Shown here: piece after piece, positions 60,401 through 64,000 of the stretch | Layout of the letters: the number at the start of each line of letters is the position of its first letter | Numbering within the stretch: the first letter of the stretch is position 1 | Source: Sipunculus nudus | Taxonomy: Eukaryota > Annelida > Sipuncula > Golfingiida > Sipunculidae | DNA length: 64,000 nucleotides | Assembly (NCBI GenBank): GCA_026874595.1 | Contig: CM049320.1 | Span: forward strand, 4,159,464-4,223,463 | Reading direction: 5' to 3' | Program-made: the position numbers and the translations under genes | Notes under the pieces: model-generated | Database searches by the model: none | What the model saw: the letters and a program-made list of their open reading frames with translations, nothing else | Told to the model about the DNA's origin: nothing

Positions 60401-63400
60401 CTCATTTATAACCACCCGACCCAACGGGAGTTATCTTTAAGCATTAACTGGCAACCCAATGCCGGCTATATTCGACATTATAAACAAATACAATGCTGTT
60501 GGCCTCTAGCAGGTTCCCACCTGAACACGGCATTAGTCTGCCTTCTCCAGTTTTCCAGATGTAGCTCGTTTTTAGCTCAGCTGACTGAAACGCATCTGAG
60601 CTATAGCGATTACTCTTTGTCCGTCGTCAGATCTACCGGTCGTCCGTTTACAGCGCACAAATAGTACCCGCTGGACCAAGAATCTTCTAACTGTTCATTC
60701 ATGGAGTTCCACAAAAAAATCTCCCTGGACACATGAAATAAAGTCACTCCGACAGATATTCTCTAAGTTAAGGGGCCCGTTACTGCACCCCAGAATAATA
60801 AAAAATCTGGTACAAAAGCTCCAGTATCTGACTAACTAATGCATTGATTGCCGGGATTCTTTCCTTGCATATTGACTATGGAGTTTCATCTATTCCTGAA
60901 GACTTGTAGCGCCACCTGTATTTTTTTCTAATTTATACGCATTATTTTATTTTTGAGACCTTCAAATGAAGCAGTCCGGCTGTTAACAGGGCACAAACCG
61001 TAATCGTATGACCTAGAAACCTCTAACTGTACATCCAGAGAGGTCCCAGGCAAATCTCATGTTGAACTATATTCTGCAAGCTACCAGGAGAAAACATTAT
61101 TTTGAGCACCCAGTGAGTCAGACGGGGCACAAATTGTATGCATTTCGCCTTTAATCTTCTAACATGACATTCATTGAGGTGGTCGGGAAAAATCCGTGGA
61201 ATTAGCTTAAGGTGACGTATATTCTGCGTATTACGGGCCAAAACATTATTTTGAGCACCCGGAATGTCCGATTTCCACATGTTATACCCGTTAGCTCTAG
61301 AATCTTCTAACGTAATATGCAGGGCAAATCTCCATGGAGACCTGAAAGTAGGTCATGGTGACCTATAATCTGCGAGCTACTGGCCAAGAATATAAGCACC
61401 CAGACAGTCAGGTCAGACAGGGAACAAAACCTTACCATTGGACCTAGAATCTTCGCATTTTTCTCTCTCAATTTTTGAGACCTTGAAATGAAGCAGTCTG
61501 ACTGTTAATTGGGCACAAACCGTTACCGGTTGACCTAGATACTTCTAACTCTACATCCTGGGAGTTCCTAGACAAATCTCCATGGAATCCCGAAATTAGG
61601 TAACGTTGACCTATATTCTGCAAGCTGCTGGCTGAAAACATGATTTTGAGCACCCAGAGAGTCAGACGGGGCACAAAATTGTATCCATTTGGCCTAGAAT
61701 ATTCAGAATATGTGACATAATAGGAAAAATATCCTTGTAAACATCAACTGAGGTCACCGTGAGCTATATTCTGCGAGCTATAGAAAAAGAAACACATGAT
61801 TCGAGCACCTTGACAGTCAGATGGGCTCAAATTGTATCCGTTAGCCTCAGAGTATCATGTTAAACGCAACATCCAGACAGGTTCTGGACAAATTTTGCTT
61901 GGAAACCTAAAACTAGGCCACCGTGACCTATATTCTGCGAGCTATAGGGAAAAAAGCATGAAGAGAGCACCCTAAAAGTCAGATGCTCACAAAATTGACA
62001 TATAATCTGTAAGCGACTGGCCAAAAATATGATGATGAGACAGTCAGGCAGGGCACACAACTTAACTCATGTACAAAGAACTTTCTAAGGTGACTTTCAG
62101 GCAGGTCCTTGGCAAGTCCCCTTGGAATCCTGAAATTCGGTCACTGTGACCTATATTCTCTGAGCTATAAGCTGAAACCCAACTTTTGAGCACTGAGAAA
62201 GTCAGACAGGTAACCAATATTAATTGTTGGATCTAGAAATGTCTATCTAAATATAAAGGGAAGTCATTTTAATGTCTCCTTTGACATCCAAAATAAGGTC
62301 ACTGTGACCTATATTCTGTGAGCTATGTGAAACATCATGATTTTAGTACCCTATGATGGATACAGGTCATAGCAGATTTATATACAAACTTAGCATCTAT
62401 GGAGATCATATTACAATTTTCATGAAAACCTTAAATAAGGTCGCTGTTACCTATTTTCTAAGGACTATGGGCTAAAAACATGATTTTGAGCAATCTAGAA
62501 GTCAATTCTACCCATTGTTTAAGGTTTCTTAACAAATATTTTTCACCAGATTATAACATCAATAATTAATATCACCTGTATGTCAAGTTCAGCTGAGCGT
62601 CATGACCCACAGGTCATTTATTGATACCTTTTAATGAAGCAGTCCGGCCGTTCACAGAGCACAGATTGTAACCGTTAGACCTAGAAACTTCTAACTGTAC
62701 ATCCAGGGAGGTCCCCTGGAAACATGAAAGTAGGCCGTGATCACATATTTTGCGAACTAGGCACCGAAAACATTAGTCTGAGCCTCAAGTGAGTCAGACG
62801 GGGAACAAATTGTATCTGTTTGACCTGTAACCTTGTAATATGACATCCAGGGCTATCCCTGGCAAGTTTCCTTAAAATCCTGAAAATGGGCCACTGTGAG
62901 CTAAATAAAAAACATGATTTTCGCACTGATAAAGTCAGATGGGCGCAAATTGATACGGTTGGACCTGGATCTTTACAGCTTAAAATTCAAAGAGATCCTT
63001 GGCCAATCTCCTTCAACACCAGAGATCGGATCATGATGACCAATATTTTGTGAGCCATGAGCGGGACAGGGTACAAATCTTAACTGTTTGGCCTGCAAAT
63101 GTCTTTTTCAATGTAAAGGGAGATTATTGCAAATCTTCTCAGACATCTGCTTACATTTTCTTCAAGATACATAATTTGAACAACTTGGCTGCCCTTATTT
63201 TGGAAACGCTAAATAAGGTCACTGTAACTTATTCCATGAATAATACATTTAACGTGAAAAATAAAATAAAAAAAAATAAAAAATAGAAAAAATTACAAAT
63301 GAAAGTTTTCCTCATTGTTGCCCACTTCGTCTGTGCGTTATATTTTTCTAGTACTTGTTTAAGGTTTCTTATATTTTCAGTAACATCTACTCTCTATTAG

Positions 63401-63522
63401 GTCTGATATTGTAGAACGCTTTTTACTGCATTTTTATTGTATTTCATGATATACTTTCAGTCCTCATCCTTATATTGAATATCAGTGGATATACAACGAC
63501 GATCTGCACGTGCTGCGCGTTC
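52544..63522 (+). CDS. Kelch-repeat protein, KLHDC3-like (8 exons, 3' end outside window)
   Basis: Eight exons join with matching phases: 52544-52706, 55953-56105, 56787-56902, 57621-57689, 58583-58769, 59366-59446, 59887-59995 and 63461-63522, giving 313 codons so far. The protein is a chain of kelch blades, each with the GG pair and a following W: IYSFGGFQ, VYIWGGVS, MYIFGGRA, MYVCGGTR, MYLFGGTV, and a last blade reading AYIFDGTSPHP with D in place of the first G. The start (MVSWECFEDGG...NQHAVVAV), the order of blades and the end GTSPHPY...NDDLHVLRV parallel vertebrate KLHDC3, a substrate receptor of CUL2 ubiquitin ligases that reads C-terminal degrons (family knowledge). It diverges enough that it may be a paralogue. 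The BC-box expected C-terminally would lie beyond the window. Introns carry a 57-bp satellite, (AT)n tracts and mobile elements. Confidence 0.8.
53615..55439. repeat. 57-bp satellite in kelch intron 1, about 32 copies
   Basis: The unit runs TAGACCGGCATTACTGTACA, TATGTAGGCCTATATGAGTG, CATGTATGAGTTCTGAT. Variants: TATGAAGG, GGCGTATA, GGCCTAAA, CATTAGTG, GATAAGAC. Since 57 is 19 codons, the minus strand stays open as a 19-residue repeat (core YSNAGLIRTHTCTHIGLHM) for 451 and 193 codons; a one-base insertion near 54223 separates them. It lies in an intron on the opposite strand, so it is not considered a gene. Confidence 0.97.
55471..55540. repeat. (TA)n followed by CACACACATACATATGTGTGTG
   Basis: About 20 TA dinucleotides, then a near-palindromic CA/TG tract able to form a hairpin. 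Confidence 0.9.
55953..56105 (+). CDS. Kelch gene exon 2
   Basis: Acceptor TCTTTTTTGCAG, donor GTGAGA, phase 1 to phase 1. It encodes a complete blade: PRGRYGHTAVLYRKKVYIWG followed by G, a variable loop and FCFDT. Confidence 0.85.
56787..56902 (+). CDS. Kelch gene exon 3
   Basis: Acceptor TTTCTTTTGCAG, donor GTAAGC; ends in phase 0. It encodes KRWSCP, then ETRWGHSACVIQGSMYIFGG. Confidence 0.85.
57393..57461. repeat. (TA)n microsatellite in kelch intron 3
   Basis: About 34 dinucleotides. Confidence 0.95.
57621..57689 (+). CDS. Kelch gene exon 4
   Basis: Acceptor TTTCATTTTCAG, donor GTAAGT, phase 0 on both sides, 23 codons (SISTNQMVSYDIKASAWRFF...). The short in-phase exon fits the outer strands of the third blade. 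Confidence 0.8.
58583..58769 (+). CDS. Kelch gene exon 5
   Basis: Acceptor TTTGGTTTTCAG, donor GTAAGC, phase 0 to phase 1. It encodes PPRVFHTAAAIGSKMYVCGG, FLQVFDVTKDSWSTP, and the start of the next blade (CDGQSA). Confidence 0.85.
59366..59446 (+). CDS. Kelch gene exon 6
   Basis: Acceptor TTATTTCTTACAG, donor GTACGT, phase 1 on both sides. It encodes VLNNQMYLFGGTVAEKYSNA and LYSYDP. Confidence 0.85.
59887..59995 (+). CDS. Kelch gene exon 7
   Basis: The acceptor is TACTTGGCAG; an AG at 59870 (CTATAG) is rejected because it leads straight to a stop. Donor GTGTGT. It ends in phase 2 and encodes NNYWRFVD, PTPRWNQRSAVLDNKAYIFD and the start of GTS. Confidence 0.8.
60570..62616 (+). mobile_element. 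AGCTCAGCTGA-family element in kelch intron 7
   Basis: It starts TTTAGCTCAGCTGACTGAAAC with an inverted arm (CATCTGAGCTATAGCG) and TTTGTCCGTCGTC, and ends TCAGCTGAGCGTCATGACCC plus ACAGGTCATTT. The interior is made of at least seven diverged units of roughly 150-250 bases with GTGACCTATATTCTGCGAGCTA, AACATGATTTTGAGCACCC, GTCAGACGGGGCACAAA and CCTAGAATCTTCTAAC. Minus-strand frames here are translations of these units. Confidence 0.7.
62617..63245 (+). mobile_element. Second, truncated element with the same internal units
   Basis: Immediately after the terminus at 62616 the internal sequence restarts (AATGAAGCAGTCCGGCCGTT, as at 60965 and 61490) and continues with the same unit phrases to about 63235. 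No start terminus is present. Confidence 0.5.
63461..63522 (+). CDS. Kelch gene exon 8
   Basis: Acceptor ATACTTTCAG, donor GTAAGT at 63523, phase 2 to phase 1. It encodes PHPYIEYQWIYNDDLHVLRV; the DLHVL end corresponds to the DLHIL of KLHDC3. The remaining coding exons are outside the window. Confidence 0.8.
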
Positions 63523-64000
63523 GTAAGTCTAAATAAACACACATAAAAGTTTATTTTTTTATAGATTATTTAAATGAACCACAGCATTTTGAGAAAATAA
63601 TCACGAAGAAATATATATTATATAGAAAGGATTTAAAATATCAGTTGATTCGTTACCGATGTATCCATGCATGCTAATTCAAATGAGTATCACTTTTATT
63701 CGATAGGCCTGTAAATGGTTTATAAAATGTATAAAGAGATTAAAAGTTTTACATAACATGTTTTCAAATAAACGTACACGATCTGAAACCTTTACTCCGA
63801 TGGTGAATAAGAAAGATTGTTTAGAACATAGGGTAACTAGCCGAAATACGGTTCTGACAAAACAGCCAAAAACTGTTTTAGAAGAGTGTTTTAAGTCTGG
63901 TTAACTGTCGGTAAAAGTAAGCGCAAGTGACATATATATAACATGGAGCCATATCATATTCTGAAGTGGGTCACTGCCACCGCGTTAACCATTATCAGTT

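Noticed and set aside
60570-63245. Several 60-85-codon minus-strand frames with recurring WVLKIMFS-like words
   Set aside because: They are reverse translations of the repeated GAGCACCCA... units of a mobile element.

Overview
The window is animal nuclear DNA: AT-rich, intron-bearing and crowded with repeats. It is most likely from a mollusc, probably a bivalve. The support for that is two genes whose spliced reading frames follow metazoan families closely, together with abundant dispersed repeats of a type I associate with bivalve genomes; the taxon is inference and no species is claimed. Most of the long open frames are translations of tandem repeats, not genes.

Genes. (1) Two copies of a xyloside xylosyltransferase 1 gene (XXYLT1, GT8 family, Notch EGF-repeat O-glycan extension) lie about 43 kb apart in the same orientation. 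The left copy shows only its last exon (1910-2587). The right copy is a complete two-exon gene (40055-40594 joined to 44792-45469, 405 aa). The homology covers the intron end, the exon, the 3' UTR and flanking DNA (about 1688-3740 against 44572-46915), so this is a DNA-level duplication. (2) A kelch-repeat gene resembling KLHDC3 starts at 52544 and runs off the right edge; eight exons with compatible splice phases were assembled by eye (313 codons). (3) A short two-exon candidate gene (36775-36885 joined to 39682-39741) is possible; its intron is almost filled by a hAT-like element.

Repeats and mobile elements, left to right. 3.77-9.29 kb: an 18-bp minisatellite split by a 1157-bp hAT-like element (perfect 8-bp target duplication) that itself holds a second element, followed by a 411-bp duplication and the main 18-bp array. 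10.5-16.7 kb: degenerate repeats, a 218-bp hAT-like MITE and element fragments. 18.7 kb: a transposon-protein fragment. 20.7 kb: a 292-bp MITE. 21.4-23.1 kb: a 59-bp satellite. 24.4-25.1 kb: a solo LTR inside an (AT)n tract. 26.2-29.25 kb: a broken non-LTR ORF1 (zinc knuckles, minus strand) whose start codon lies inside the last unit of an array of about 30 copies of a 60-bp monomer. 29.3-31.8 kb: a structured region with repeated hairpins. 37.0-39.65 kb: a hAT-like element with perfect 8-bp target duplication. 41.4-41.8 kb: a miniature LTR element (TRIM) with a tRNA-Pro-type primer binding site and tRNA-like sequence in each LTR. 48.6-49.9 and 60.6-63.2 kb: members of a family with AGCTCAGCTGA termini. 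53.6-55.4 kb: a 57-bp array inside intron 1 of the kelch gene.

The most unusual structures are the TRIM with tRNA-like LTRs, the 60-bp monomer array feeding ORF1, a 5' hairpin in two related element ends whose stem changes sequence but keeps pairing, and a pair of palindromic nuclear-receptor half-site repeats.
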